A stretch of DNA of 64,000 nt from Ancylobacter novellus DSM 506 (GCF_000092925.1 NC_014217.1:1798001-1862000), one strand, 5' to 3'. Shown: positions 1 to 8,172, counted from the stretch's first letter. The notes: a model not told the origin generated them from the sequence alone. Made by a program: numbers and translations.

Positions 1-1020
1 GCCGATCATCAGCAGCCCGCCCATCATCACCGCCGTCGTCGCCGATCCGGGGATACCCAGGGTGAAGAGTGGGATCATCGAGGCGTAGGAGGCCGAGTTG
101 TTGGCTGCCTCCGGCGCCGCGATGCCCTGCACGATGCCGGTGCCGAACTTCTCCGGCTCGCGCGAGAAGCGCTTGGCCACCGCGTAGGACAGCATGGTCG
201 CCGCGGTGGCGCCGACACCGGGCAGCACGCCGACAATGAAGCCGACCAGCGAGCCGGAGAACAGCTCCCAGCGCGAGGAGATGGCGTCGCGGACCTGCGG
301 GAACAGCGACCGGAGCGAGAAGGAGGCGAGCTTCTTATCGATGGAGACGGTCAGCGTGGTGAACATCGCGGCAAGGCCGAACAGCCCGACGGCGACGACG
401 GAGAAGTCGAGACCCTCGAACAGGTCCATCTGACCGAAAGTGAAGCGCGCGGGGCCGGCGATCGGATCTATGCCTATCATGCCGAGCCAGAAGCCGATGG
501 CGAGCGCCACGAACGCCTTGATGACATTGCGCCCGCCGAGCACGCTCACCAACGAGAGCGCGAAACACATAAGCGCCGTCATCTCGGTCGGACCGAAGGC
601 GAGGGCGGCGCGGGAGATCGGGACGGAGAGGGCGACGAGGCCGATAAGGCCGACGATGCCGCCGACGAAGGAGGCGAACACGCTCATGCCGAGCGCCCGC
701 CCGGCCTCGCCCTTCTGTGCCATGGGATATCCGTCGAGCACCGTCATCACCGAGGGCGCGTCGCCGGGAATGCCGAGCAGGATCGAGGTGATGGCGCCGC
801 CGAACATCGAGCCGTAATAGACGCCGGCGAGGCAGGCGATGGCAGCCGTGCCGCCGAGGCCCACCGCCACGGGCAGCATGATGGCCACGCCGGCGCTCGG
901 GCCGAGGCCGGGCAGCGCGCCGATCAAGAGGCCGATGATGATGCCGAGGAAGGTTCCGGCCAGGATGCTCGGCGCCGCCGCCTGCACGATGCCGTCCCAG
1001 AGAAGGCCAAAGATTTCCAT
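1..1020 (-). CDS. tctA: TctA family tripartite tricarboxylate transporter large permease (3' end outside window)
   Basis: Large membrane subunit of a tripartite tricarboxylate transporter, a secondary, binding-protein-dependent importer of carboxylates. The visible 340 codons are open from an ATG to the left edge with no stop. They hold the N-terminal two-thirds of a family usually about 500 residues long. The first residues read MEIFGLLWDGIVQAA, followed by the glycine/proline-rich family motif GALPGLGPSAG near residue 39 and long hydrophobic stretches. It is the last visible gene of an operon reading regulator, enolase-superfamily enzyme, binding protein, small permease, large permease. The substrate is unknown; a sugar acid or dicarboxylate related to the enolase-superfamily enzyme is the natural guess. 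The family call is firm. Confidence 0.93.
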   Translation of the reverse strand, partial: MEIFGLLWDGIVQAAAPSILAGTFLGIIIGLLIGALPGLGPSAGVAIMLPVAVGLGGTAAIACLAGVYYGSMFGGAITSILLGIPGDAPSVMTVLDGYPMAQKGEAGRALGMSVFASFVGGIVGLIGLVALSVPISRAALAFGPTEMTALMCFALSLVSVLGGRNVIKAFVALAIGFWLGMIGIDPIAGPARFTFGQMDLFEGLDFSVVAVGLFGLAAMFTTLTVSIDKKLASFSLRSLFPQVRDAISSRWELFSGSLVGFIVGVLPGVGATAATMLSYAVAKRFSREPEKFGTGIVQGIAAPEAANNSASYASMIPLFTLGIPGSATTAVMMGGLLMIG

Positions 1021-1059
1021 TGCGATTACATCCCGGACCGGTGCCGCAGGGCCGCCGCG

Positions 1060-1527
1060 TCAGAAGCCGAAGGGACCGACCAGCATCGGCACGCCGAGCA
1101 GGTTGCCGAATACCCACACGCAGACCAGCGAGAAGATGATCGAGACCAGCGCGAGCCGGACGAGGAAGCGGGGTTCCAGCGAGGGACGGATGATCAGGCC
1201 GGTCACGGCCATCAGCGCCATGGTGGACAGGGCGAGGCCGAGCAGCGGCGCCAGCCAGACATAGAGGAAGAGCGCGGCGGCGACCGCGGCGAAGCGGATC
1301 ACGTCGCCGGTGGTCATGGCGTCTTCCAGCACCTCGGCGCCGACGAGGCTGCGCACCAGATTGACCAGGCTGAGCACGGTGAGGGCGCCGCCGATCAGCA
1401 CCGGGAAGAAGCCGGCGCCCGGAGTCGTGCCCTGCATGAAGCCGTAGCCGAAACCGGCCCAGACGAGATAGACGCCGAACAGGCCGAGCGCGAGCGCGAC
1501 CGCCTGGTCGAGACGTTGCATGATCAT
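1060..1527 (-). CDS. tctB: TctB family small permease subunit
   Basis: Small membrane subunit of the tripartite tricarboxylate transporter, partner of the TctA protein encoded 40 bases downstream. The 155-residue protein has four hydrophobic segments: one at about residues 10-28, a glycine-rich one at 36-62, and two in the C-terminal half. It carries the family pattern PGAGFFP near residue 37. Size and position between the binding-protein gene and tctA are as expected. Two ATGs lie two codons apart at the 5' end. The first is used here; the second would shorten the protein by only two residues. Confidence 0.92.
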   Translation of the reverse strand: MIMQRLDQAVALALGLFGVYLVWAGFGYGFMQGTTPGAGFFPVLIGGALTVLSLVNLVRSLVGAEVLEDAMTTGDVIRFAAVAAALFLYVWLAPLLGLALSTMALMAVTGLIIRPSLEPRFLVRLALVSIIFSLVCVWVFGNLLGVPMLVGPFGF

Positions 1528-1556
1528 CGCATCATCCCCGATGGCGAAGCCGACGA

Positions 1557-1592
1557 TACATCCCGGCGCGCCTCGCGACCCGCCGGGATGTA
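1557..1592 (-). promoter_or_regulatory. Intercistronic hairpin between tctC and tctB
   Basis: Perfect 12-bp inverted repeat (arms TACATCCCGGCG and CGCCGGGATGTA, 12-base loop) in the gap between the binding-protein stop and the tctB start. No T-run follows on the minus strand, so it is unlikely to be a simple terminator. A stem here could protect the upstream binding-protein message from 3' decay and so give more binding protein than permease, as intercistronic repeats do in other binding-protein operons. The function is inferred from position only. Confidence 0.6.
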
Positions 1593-1605
1593 CGGAATTC
1601 CGGCA

Positions 1606-2586
1606 TCACTTGATGATGCCGAGCTCCTTCATCAGCGTCTCGTAGCGGTTGCTCGTCTCCACGATCGCGGCGCCGAACGCCTTGGAATCGAGGAATTGCG
1701 GGACGTCGTGGAAGCGGTCGACATACTGCTTCTTCCAGGCGTCGCTCTCGGCTACCTTCTTCAGCACGCCTTCCCAATAGGTGACGGCCTCGGCCGGCAC
1801 GTCCTTGGGCATGACCAGCCCGCGGATCTGGGTGTGGACGATGGGCGCGCCGAGCTCGGTGAAGGTCGGCACATCCTTCAGCGCCGGGACGCGTTGGGAG
1901 GAGGACACCGCCAGGGGACGCAGTGTGCCGGCCTGGATCTGCGGCAGCACCTCGCTCGGGTTGAAATAGGCGATGTTGACATGGCCGCCGAGCAGCGCCG
2001 ACATCACCTCGCCTTCGCCGTCGAAGGGGATGGCGTCGATCTGCACGCCCAGCGCCTTCGAGGTCATGCGCGCCAGCAGCGCCGCGTCCGACACCACGCC
2101 GACCGTGCCGGTGGTGAGGCGCTTGGCCTTCTTCAGGTCGTCGAGCGTCTTGTATTCGGAGCTCGCCGGCACGACGAGGATGTAGGGCGATTGCGCGATC
2201 GCCGCGAGCGGGGTGAAGTCGCGATAGCTCACCGGCGAGCCGCCCTGCAGCGGCGTGGTGAAGAAGGACACGCTCACCGTGGCGATGGTGTACGGGCTTC
2301 CTTTCTGCTTGGCGACGGCCGAATAACCGACCGCGCCGGAACCGCCGGGCCGGTTCTCCGGCAAGATCTTCACCGGGATGAGCTTCATCTCGGCGATCAC
2401 GTTGCCGATGGTGCGGGCGAGCACATCGCTGCCGCCGCCGACACCGAACGGGATGATCATGGTGATGTCCCGGTCGGGATAGGCGGCCGAGGCGGGACCG
2501 GCGGCGAGCAGGGCGCCGGCGCACATCGCACCGGCGAGAGCGGCACGGCTACGGCTCCAGAGGGCCGAACGCGTCATATTCATCAT
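1606..2586 (-). CDS. tctC: TctC/Bug family periplasmic substrate-binding protein
   Basis: Periplasmic solute-binding subunit of the tripartite transporter. The N-terminus is a clear Sec signal peptide (basic start, hydrophobic core LAGAMCAGALLAAG, cleavage near ASA-AYP). The mature part begins YPDRDITMIIPFGVGGGSD, the typical Bug-family opening, and ENRPGGSG follows at about residue 80. The start is the ATG seven bases after a GGGAGG ribosome site; an upstream TTG overlaps that site and is unlikely. The length of 326 residues is normal for the family. The ligand cannot be read from sequence; Bug proteins bind carboxylates by their carboxyl groups. Confidence 0.93.
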   Translation of the reverse strand: MMNMTRSALWSRSRAALAGAMCAGALLAAGPASAAYPDRDITMIIPFGVGGGSDVLARTIGNVIAEMKLIPVKILPENRPGGSGAVGYSAVAKQKGSPYTIATVSVSFFTTPLQGGSPVSYRDFTPLAAIAQSPYILVVPASSEYKTLDDLKKAKRLTTGTVGVVSDAALLARMTSKALGVQIDAIPFDGEGEVMSALLGGHVNIAYFNPSEVLPQIQAGTLRPLAVSSSQRVPALKDVPTFTELGAPIVHTQIRGLVMPKDVPAEAVTYWEGVLKKVAESDAWKKQYVDRFHDVPQFLDSKAFGAAIVETSNRYETLMKELGIIK

Positions 2587-2674
2587 GGCTTTTCCTCCCA
2601 ATCATCTGTTCTCGTTGGGTCGGCGACGGCGGGCGCTGGCGTCCGCCGCATTGTCTTCAGCTTCCTGTCCCCAC

Positions 2675-2731
2675 GCTGCCGTTGGCGTTCGGCAGCGGCG
2701 GCCGCCCCGGCTCCTCATCGGTACCGGGGCG
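2675..2731 (-). promoter_or_regulatory. Pair of hairpins between tctC and the enolase-superfamily gene
   Basis: Two stems lie in the roughly 150-base gap. The first is a 7-bp stem (GCTGCCG at 2675-2681, CGGCAGC at 2690-2696). The second is an 8-bp stem (CGCCCCGG at 2703-2710, CCGGGGCG at 2724-2731). Neither is followed by a T-run on the minus strand. They sit directly after the enzyme gene and before the binding-protein gene, so they may set the ratio of the two messages. Role inferred. Confidence 0.45.
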
Positions 2732-2739
2732 GGGTCGGC

Positions 2740-3906
2740 TCAGTTCTTGTAGATGGCCTCCCGCAGCAGGTAGCCGTGGGCGTCGCGGTTCTTCGGGCGA
2801 CCCGCCTCGGGGTCGCGGATGCGGGCCTCCTCCAGCGCGTCGTAGCGCGGGGTGAAGCCGAGGCCCGGCCTGTCGGGAATGCGCATCTTGCCGTTGACCG
2901 GGTCCGGCGTGCCCTCGAAGAAGTGCTTGCCGGTCATCCACATGCCGTAGTGGAACTCGACCGGACCGCCGTTCATGACGCCGGCGAGCAGGTGCATGTT
3001 GAAAATCGGCCAGCCGCCGCCATTGGACATGGGCAGGTTGAAGGCCTGCGCCATGTGGGCGACCTTGAGGGCTTCGGTGTAGCCGCCATTGTAGAGGACG
3101 TTCGGCTGCAGCACGTCGACCGCGTGGTGGGTGACGAGCTCGCGGAAGCGCCAACGGTGGCCTTCCATCTGGCCGGCCGAGATCGGCACGTTGGTGCGGT
3201 TGCGCAGGTCGGCGAGTGCGCGGGCGTCGTTCGCCTGGATCGGCTCCTCGAACCATTTCAGGTTCAGGTCCTCGACGCCCTTGGCGAGCATCAGCGCGTC
3301 ATGCGGGTTGAACCAGCAATTGGCGTCGATCATCAGGTCGACATCGGGACCAATGGCCTCGCGGGCGGCGCGCACGCGGCGCACATCGTCCTTCCAGGTG
3401 CGGGTGGGCTCGCCGCCGACCACCATCTTCAGCATGGTGTGGCCGTCGGCCAGGAACTTCAGCGCATATTCGGCGATCTGCTTCTCGTCGAAGAACGGGT
3501 AGCCGAAAGTGGCGTAGGTATAGGCCTCGTTGCTGAAGCCGCCGAGCAGCTCGGAGATCGGCACGCCCTCCATCTTGCCGCGCAGGTCCCACAGCGCGAT
3601 GTCGACGGCGGAGAGGGCATTGGAGATGACGCCGGTATAGGCGCGGTTGTTGAGCTGGCGCCAAACCTGGTGATGGATCGCTTCGGTGTGGCGGATGTCC
3701 TTGCCTTTCAGGAGCGGCAGCAGGTGATGCTCGATGCACGGCATCACCGCCCAAGGCAGGAACGAGCCGGTGCAGCCCATGCCCTTCAGCCCCTCATCCG
3801 TCTCCACCTCGACGAAGACGAAGCTGCGGGACTCGATCGACTCGCCGATGCCCGGCAGGTCGATCTCGTGGCGGTGCAGGCTGGCCTTGATATTCGCGAT
3901 CTTCAC
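2740..3906 (-). CDS. Enolase-superfamily (mandelate racemase/muconate lactonizing-like) enzyme with atypical active site
   Basis: A 388-residue protein with the full two-domain enolase-superfamily layout: an N-terminal capping domain and a C-terminal (beta/alpha)7 barrel. Two metal ligands are present, Asp194 (in LMIDAN) and Glu220 (in WFEEP). The position of the third ligand reads AGQ (Gln246) instead of the usual GE. The strand that in mandelate racemase carries the KxK bases reads LKMV, keeping only the first Lys (160). The Asp/His dyad is replaced by Asn269 (QPNVLYNGG) and Asn295 (PMSNGGG). The fold is therefore certain but the chemistry is not a standard racemase or dehydratase. Starts with GTG behind GGGAGG; the start overlaps the regulator's stop by four bases (GTGA), so the two are probably translationally coupled. 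Confidence 0.88.
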   Translation of the reverse strand: MKIANIKASLHRHEIDLPGIGESIESRSFVFVEVETDEGLKGMGCTGSFLPWAVMPCIEHHLLPLLKGKDIRHTEAIHHQVWRQLNNRAYTGVISNALSAVDIALWDLRGKMEGVPISELLGGFSNEAYTYATFGYPFFDEKQIAEYALKFLADGHTMLKMVVGGEPTRTWKDDVRRVRAAREAIGPDVDLMIDANCWFNPHDALMLAKGVEDLNLKWFEEPIQANDARALADLRNRTNVPISAGQMEGHRWRFRELVTHHAVDVLQPNVLYNGGYTEALKVAHMAQAFNLPMSNGGGWPIFNMHLLAGVMNGGPVEFHYGMWMTGKHFFEGTPDPVNGKMRIPDRPGLGFTPRYDALEEARIRDPEAGRPKNRDAHGYLLREAIYKN

Positions 3907-4595
3907 CTTGGTCCTCCCTTATTGGGGCCGGTCGCGGCGCGCGGCGGTTCCGCCGCCACCGACGCCAGCCATCGTGTCTTTCCGTGCAGGACGTGCTCCT
4001 CGCCGAGCCGGCGGGCGGCCTCGGCGTCGCCCGCCTTGATGGCGGCGACCATCTCGCGGTGCTCGCCATTGGTCTGGCCTGGCGAGAACAGCGCGCGGCG
4101 CAACGAATGCGTCTCGCGGATCAGGTCGTCATAGACCCGACGCGCGCAGCTATGCGCCGAGACGGCATTGATGCGGTCATGGAAGTCGAGGTTGATGCGG
4201 TAATACTCCCGCACCTGTCCCACAGCGATGGCCGCATCCATGGCCGCGACGTAGCCTTCCAGCGCCGCCACGTCCTCGGCGGTGCGCAGCTCGGCCGCGC
4301 GGGCACACATCAGCCCGGTGAGAACCGCGCGCACGTCATAATTCTCGCCGATCTCGGCCTCGGACATCTCGCGGACGAAGACGCCGCGCGTAGGTACGGA
4401 GACCAGCAGCCCGGCCTCGACAAGGGCGCGGGTGGCCTCGCGCACCGGACCCCGGCTGACCGCGAACCGCTCCGCGAGGGCGTATTCGTTTAGCCGACTA
4501 CCTGGTTCCAGATCGCCGGCGAGAATCATCCGCTCGATCTCCTGGTAGACGCGGGCAGCGAGGCCCTCCGCCCGTTCGATGCGCTGGCCGTGCAT
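3903..4595 (-). CDS. GntR family regulator, FCD-type ligand domain
   Basis: A 230-residue repressor/activator. The N-terminal winged helix-turn-helix covers about residues 10-75 (LNEYALAERFAVSRGPVREATRALVEAGLL pattern region). The C-terminal helical FCD domain contains a His-rich metal/ligand site (FHDRINAVSAHS near residue 134 and a late His). It is first in the operon with the enolase-superfamily enzyme and the TctABC transporter and overlaps the enzyme gene, so it almost certainly controls that operon in response to the transported carboxylate. A repeat-containing stretch upstream is a candidate operator. Confidence 0.9.
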   Translation of the reverse strand: MHGQRIERAEGLAARVYQEIERMILAGDLEPGSRLNEYALAERFAVSRGPVREATRALVEAGLLVSVPTRGVFVREMSEAEIGENYDVRAVLTGLMCARAAELRTAEDVAALEGYVAAMDAAIAVGQVREYYRINLDFHDRINAVSAHSCARRVYDDLIRETHSLRRALFSPGQTNGEHREMVAAIKAGDAEAARRLGEEHVLHGKTRWLASVAAEPPRAATGPNKGGPR

Positions 4596-4638
4596 GTTCT
4601 GTGTTTCAACCCTGTCTCGCCGCGCTTGTGGCGGTCGG

Positions 4639-4660
4639 CAGTAAACAGTTAACAGTCAAC
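4639..4660 (-). promoter_or_regulatory. Candidate promoter/operator of the GntR-tct operon
   Basis: An AT-richer stretch between the GntR start and the dehydrogenase stop holds tandem ACAGT/AACAGT units. On the minus strand these read TTGACTGTTAACTGTTTACTG in overlapping register, so a TTGACT -35-like hexamer overlaps the repeats. No clear -10 box is seen. The location (about 45-65 bases before the regulator start) suits autoregulation. Weak evidence. Confidence 0.35.
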
Positions 4661-4661
4661 C

Positions 4662-5771
4662 TCACGAAAGACCAGCGATGTTTTCCGAGACCACCTCGGA
4701 GAGATCGACGGGCGTGAGCAGCCATGCCGCGCCGGTCTCCAGCGCGAGCGAGCGCAGGCGACGCGCCAGCCCAGGGCCGATCGGGATGCCGTCGCGTAGA
4801 CGCGCGTCACGCACCGCACGCTCGGGATCGCCGGCGACCAGGACGGGCTTTGCGGGGTCTGCCGGTTCAGTCGCGCGCATTGTGTCCGACAGCCGAGCGA
4901 CGTCCGCCTCGAAGGCGGCGGGATCGCGGAACAGGCCGGGGGCGAAGGCCATGAGGAAATGACCGACGTCGAGACCCCAGGGCTGGCGCGAATGCATGGG
5001 ATCGGTGATCAGCGTCGCGCCGGAGAGGCAGGAGGAGAGGATGTTGACCATCGTCGCCAGGCCGTAGCCCTTGTAGCCGGCGCTCTCGGCGGCACCGCCG
5101 AGCGGCGAGAGGAAGCCGCCATCCATCACCTCGCGTGGATCGCGGGTCGGATTGCCGTGGCGGTCGAAGCCCCAGCCGGGCGGCATGGGCTGCCCCTCGA
5201 CGATCTTGTTGCGCACGCGGCCCGAGGCGACCGTCGTCGTGGCCATGTCGAGCACGAAATGCCGTCCGTCGGCGGAGGGCGCGGCGAAGGACCAGGGATC
5301 GGTGCCGAAGCGCGCCTGCCTGCCGCCGGTCGGCGGCACGCGGATGCCGAAGACGCTGGTGGTGGCGATGCCGATCAGCCCTGCATCCGCCGCCATGGTG
5401 GTGTAGTAGCCGAGCGCGCCGAAGTGGCCGGAATTGCGCACCGACACCATGCCGACCCCAGCGCTGCGGGCCCTGTCGATGGCGATCTGCATCGCCTGCC
5501 GGGCCGGCGCGTGGCCGAGGCCGCCATCGGCGTCCATCAGTGCCGCGACCGGCACGTCGCGCAGCAGGCGCGGCGACGGCTTCATGTTGATCGGGCGGGT
5601 CTTCCGGCGGACGTCGTATTCGACCAGCATCGCGATGCCGTGGCTCTCGATGCCGTGGAGATCGGCCCAGGCGAGGATCTCCGCCGTGGTGGCGGCGGTC
5701 GAGGCCGGCATGCCCCAGGATTCGAGGATCGCCGCAGCCTGCGCGCGATGGGTCTCCAACGGATGCTTCAT
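4662..5771 (-). CDS. Ldh/YlbC family (type-2 malate/L-lactate-like) NAD(P)-dependent dehydrogenase
   Basis: A 369-residue cytosolic oxidoreductase of the malate/L-lactate dehydrogenase type-2 family. These enzymes reduce or oxidise 2-keto/2-hydroxy acids and are unrelated to classical Rossmann-fold LDH. Family marks are DLHGIESHGIAML near residue 34 (with the conserved SHG), VRNSGHFGALGYY near 110, FGTDPWSFAAP near 160 and a late GYKGYGLATMV. It could act on a sugar-derived 2-keto acid such as 2,3-diketogulonate or ureidoglycolate-like substrates; the sequence does not decide. It lies between the two GntR-controlled blocks and is read in the same direction as both, preceded by a 109-base AT-richer gap that may carry its own promoter. 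Confidence 0.88.
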   Translation of the reverse strand: MKHPLETHRAQAAAILESWGMPASTAATTAEILAWADLHGIESHGIAMLVEYDVRRKTRPINMKPSPRLLRDVPVAALMDADGGLGHAPARQAMQIAIDRARSAGVGMVSVRNSGHFGALGYYTTMAADAGLIGIATTSVFGIRVPPTGGRQARFGTDPWSFAAPSADGRHFVLDMATTTVASGRVRNKIVEGQPMPPGWGFDRHGNPTRDPREVMDGGFLSPLGGAAESAGYKGYGLATMVNILSSCLSGATLITDPMHSRQPWGLDVGHFLMAFAPGLFRDPAAFEADVARLSDTMRATEPADPAKPVLVAGDPERAVRDARLRDGIPIGPGLARRLRSLALETGAAWLLTPVDLSEVVSENIAGLS

Positions 5772-5836
5772 GGCGTCGCTTCTTCCCGGCCGCCCGGCCT
5801 CGCCGGGCCATTGGTCAGGAGCCTATGAGCTTGACG

Positions 5837-5886
5837 CCTACAGGAAAGCTTACTTTTCGTTCTTTCAGACGAAAGATTTTCTATGC
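5837..5886 (-). promoter_or_regulatory. AT-rich gap with small hairpin between rbsK and the dehydrogenase gene
   Basis: The short gap after the ribokinase stop holds an inverted repeat (TTTCGT and ACGAAA around a short loop) in locally AT-rich sequence. This is unusual in such a GC-rich region. It may be the end of the ribokinase transcript, a weak terminator, or the promoter of the downstream dehydrogenase gene. No clear -35/-10 pair could be assigned. Confidence 0.3.
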
Positions 5887-6828
5887 GAGCGACGGGGCCG
5901 CCTTGGCACCCGCCGGCCCGGAAAGCCGGTCGTCGAGCTGTCGGCGGGTGGGCATGCCGTCCTGCGCGCCCGCGGCGAGGCAGGCGAGCGAGGCGGCGGC
6001 ACAGGCGCGCCGGAGCGCCTCGTCCAGTCGCCCGTGCAAGGCGAGCTCGGCCGCCAGCACGCCGACGAAGGTATCGCCGGCGCCGGTGGTATCGACCGGC
6101 GTAACGGGCAGGGCGGGGGCGTGGTGGAGCGTGCCGTCCGGCTCGCAGGCGAAGGCCCCGGCGGCGCCGGCGGTGACGACGCAGATGGTGGAGCCCGCCT
6201 GCACGAGGCGCCGAGCGGCGTCCTTGAAATCGGAGGCACCACCGAGGGCTTCGGCGGCCATCATCGCCTCGATCTCGTTGACGACGAACACGTCCGTCGC
6301 CGCGAGAATGTCCCGCAGATCGGCCGCTTTGAGTCCGGGCGGAGCCGGGGCGAGGTTCCACACCACCCTGCCGCCCGCCGCCTTCACCTTGCGCGCGGCG
6401 TCGAGGCTGGCGGCGAGGGGGACCTCCATCTGCATCACCGCCACCGTGTCGGCACCGACGAGAGATTCCGGCAGGTCGCCCGCCGCGACGGCGCCATTGG
6501 CGCCGCTGGCCACGGTGATGGCGTTCTCGCCGGCGGCGTCGACGGTGATGAAGGCGCAGCCGGTCGGCTCGGCGCCGGTCAGGATATGTTCGGTGGCGAC
6601 GCCGTTGGCGGCGAGGTTGCCGCGGCAGGACGCGCCGAAGCCGTCATTGCCGACGCGCCCGACCATCGCGACCTCACCGCCCATGCGGGCGGCGGCGACC
6701 GCCTGGTTCGCGCCCTTGCCACCGAACAGCGTGCGGTAGCCGGGCGACAGGACGGTCTCGCCCGGCCGCGGAATGGCGGCGACCGAGGCGACGAGGTCCA
6801 TGTTGATCGAACCGAAGACCAGGATCAT
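5881..6828 (-). CDS. rbsK: Ribokinase (PfkB family sugar kinase)
   Basis: ATP-dependent sugar kinase of the PfkB/ribokinase family, 315 residues, cytosolic. The first PfkB signature GGKGANQAVAAARMG is at about residues 36-51. The second signature DTTGAGDTFVG is near residue 243, with the catalytic Asp in GAGD. N-terminal VFGSINMDLV is typical of ribokinase rather than fructokinase. Starts at an ATG seven bases after GGAG. It follows the RpiB-like isomerase gene closely in the same operon, so kinase and isomerase probably act in sequence on one imported or derived pentose/tetrose. The true substrate may differ from ribose. Confidence 0.9.
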   Translation of the reverse strand: MILVFGSINMDLVASVAAIPRPGETVLSPGYRTLFGGKGANQAVAAARMGGEVAMVGRVGNDGFGASCRGNLAANGVATEHILTGAEPTGCAFITVDAAGENAITVASGANGAVAAGDLPESLVGADTVAVMQMEVPLAASLDAARKVKAAGGRVVWNLAPAPPGLKAADLRDILAATDVFVVNEIEAMMAAEALGGASDFKDAARRLVQAGSTICVVTAGAAGAFACEPDGTLHHAPALPVTPVDTTGAGDTFVGVLAAELALHGRLDEALRRACAAASLACLAAGAQDGMPTRRQLDDRLSGPAGAKAAPSLA

Positions 6829-6858
6829 CCGTTTCTCCGCCCCGCCAGTCTGCGGCTT

Positions 6859-7305
6859 TCAGCCTTCGGCATCCATCTGGTGCAGCTTCTCCACTCGGCG
6901 CCGGAAATCCTCGTCGGTGGAGAATTCGGCGCTCAGATAGGAGGCGACGAGGTCCTTGGCGAGCCACGGGCCGATGATCTGCGCGCCGATGCACATGACG
7001 TTGACGTCGTCATGCTCCACCGACTGATGCGCCGAGTGGATGTCGTGGCACACCGCGGCGCGGATGCCCTTCATCTTGTTGGCGGCGATCGAGGCGCCGA
7101 CGCCCGTGCCGCAGACCATGATGCCGCGCTCGGCCTCGCCGGAGGTGACCTTGGCGGCGACCTGGCGGGCGATGTCGGGAAAGTCGACCGGCTTGTCGTC
7201 ATACGAGCCGACGTCGATCACCTCGTGGCCGAGGCTGCGGACGTGCTCGATGACGGCGCCCTTCAGCGACCAGCCGGCATGATCGGATCCAATGACGAGG
7301 CGCAT
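6859..7305 (-). CDS. rpiB: RpiB/LacAB family sugar-phosphate isomerase
   Basis: A 148-residue aldose-ketose phosphate isomerase of the RpiB/LacA/LacB family. It begins MRLVIGSDHAGW, carries the catalytic-Cys motif MVCGTGVGASIAANK near residue 65, and has His residues in CHDIHSAHQS. The downstream ATG at 7303-7305 is taken as start because AGAAGGA lies just before it. An upstream in-frame start would add 14 residues that fall in an inverted repeat. It is clustered with a ribokinase and an ABC importer, so it probably serves a specific sugar or polyol pathway rather than the core pentose-phosphate pathway. Confidence 0.9.
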   Translation of the reverse strand: MRLVIGSDHAGWSLKGAVIEHVRSLGHEVIDVGSYDDKPVDFPDIARQVAAKVTSGEAERGIMVCGTGVGASIAANKMKGIRAAVCHDIHSAHQSVEHDDVNVMCIGAQIIGPWLAKDLVASYLSAEFSTDEDFRRRVEKLHQMDAEG

Positions 7306-7331
7306 ATTCGGTTCCTTCTGATCAGGGGAGA

Positions 7332-7357
7332 GGCGGCGCCCGCTCATGGGCGCCGCC
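7332..7357 (-). promoter_or_regulatory. Perfect hairpin between the ABC binding-protein gene and rpiB
   Basis: Ten-bp perfect stem (GGCGGCGCCC and GGGCGCCGCC) with a 6-base loop in the gap between the binding-protein stop and the rpiB ribosome site. There is no T-run, so an mRNA-stabilising or partially terminating role after the highly needed binding protein is more likely than full termination. Function inferred. Confidence 0.55.
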
Positions 7358-7371
7358 GGATCGGGTACGGC

Positions 7372-8172
7372 TCAGCTGGCGCCGCGCATATTCGCCGGCA
7401 GGTCGGCGCCGTGGTACTTCTTGTAGATCGCGTTCAGCTTGCCGTTCTTGATGTTCTCGGCGATCCACTCGTTGAGCTTGGCCTTGAGGCGCGGCTCGCC
7501 CTTCTTCACGCCCATGGCGAGGTTGAAAGTGGTGATCAGCACCTTCGGCTCGAAGGCGCGGGCCGGGTTCTTCACGCCGATCTGGTTGACGATGGTGGCA
7601 GAGGTGGCGATGAAATCGGCCTGGCCTGTCACCGCTGCGGTCACCATGGTGGCGTCGTCGTCATAGCGGGCGACGTTGAAGCCGCCGCCTTCCTTGGCGC
7701 GGTTGGTGAGGGCGGTGTCCTGCGTGGTGCCGCGCGAAACGGCGATGGTCTTGCCCTTCAGGCCGTCCCAGTCCTTCACCTCGATGGTCTTCAGGCCGCC
7801 GACGACGGATTCCAGCGCCGCATAGGGGTCGGTGAAGTCGATCACCTTGGCGCGCTCGGGCGTGACCGAGAGCGTGGAGATGACGACGTCGGCCTTATTG
7901 GTCTGCAGGTTCGGGATGCGGGTGGCGCCGGTGGTCTGCACCCATTCGATTGTCAGGCCGAGATCCTTCGCCAGCAACTCGGCGGTCTCCACGTCCGAGC
8001 CGACCGGCTTCATGCTGGAATCCATCATGCCCGAGGGCGGGATGGCGAGGTCGGTCGAGATGCGGATCTTCTTCGCCGCCATGATGTCGTCGAGCAGATC
8101 GGCCTTGGCGGCGGTGCCGCCGACGAGGAATGCCGCCGCCAGGGCGGCCGCGAGGACGGAATGCTTGAGCAT
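7372..8172 (-). CDS. Polar amino-acid-type ABC transporter periplasmic binding protein (SBP_bac_3)
   Basis: A 266-residue periplasmic binding protein of family 3. The signal peptide is MLKHSVLAAALAAAFLVGG with cleavage near TAAKA. The family sequence KIRISTDLAIPPSG, the D-x-E pattern in VGSDVETAELLAKDLGL and a VISTLSVTPERAKVIDFTDPY block near residue 100 are all present. The start follows GGGAG. It is the fourth gene of the importer set (two permeases, ATPase, binding protein). Despite the amino-acid-type label, neighbouring kinase and isomerase genes suggest a sugar-acid or amino-sugar-like ligand. Confidence 0.92.
   Translation of the reverse strand: MLKHSVLAAALAAAFLVGGTAAKADLLDDIMAAKKIRISTDLAIPPSGMMDSSMKPVGSDVETAELLAKDLGLTIEWVQTTGATRIPNLQTNKADVVISTLSVTPERAKVIDFTDPYAALESVVGGLKTIEVKDWDGLKGKTIAVSRGTTQDTALTNRAKEGGGFNVARYDDDATMVTAAVTGQADFIATSATIVNQIGVKNPARAFEPKVLITTFNLAMGVKKGEPRLKAKLNEWIAENIKNGKLNAIYKKYHGADLPANMRGAS

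Noticed and set aside
335..1117. Long minus-strand frame rich in Arg/His/Gly overlapping tctA
   Set aside because: It is a frame-shifted shadow of tctA in GC-rich DNA; the tctA frame itself encodes a clear membrane protein.
1516..4134. 872-codon plus-strand frame antisense to tctC, the enolase-superfamily gene and GntR
   Set aside because: Its translation is Asp/Gly/His/Arg-rich low-information sequence; the opposite strand encodes three well-recognised proteins with ribosome sites.
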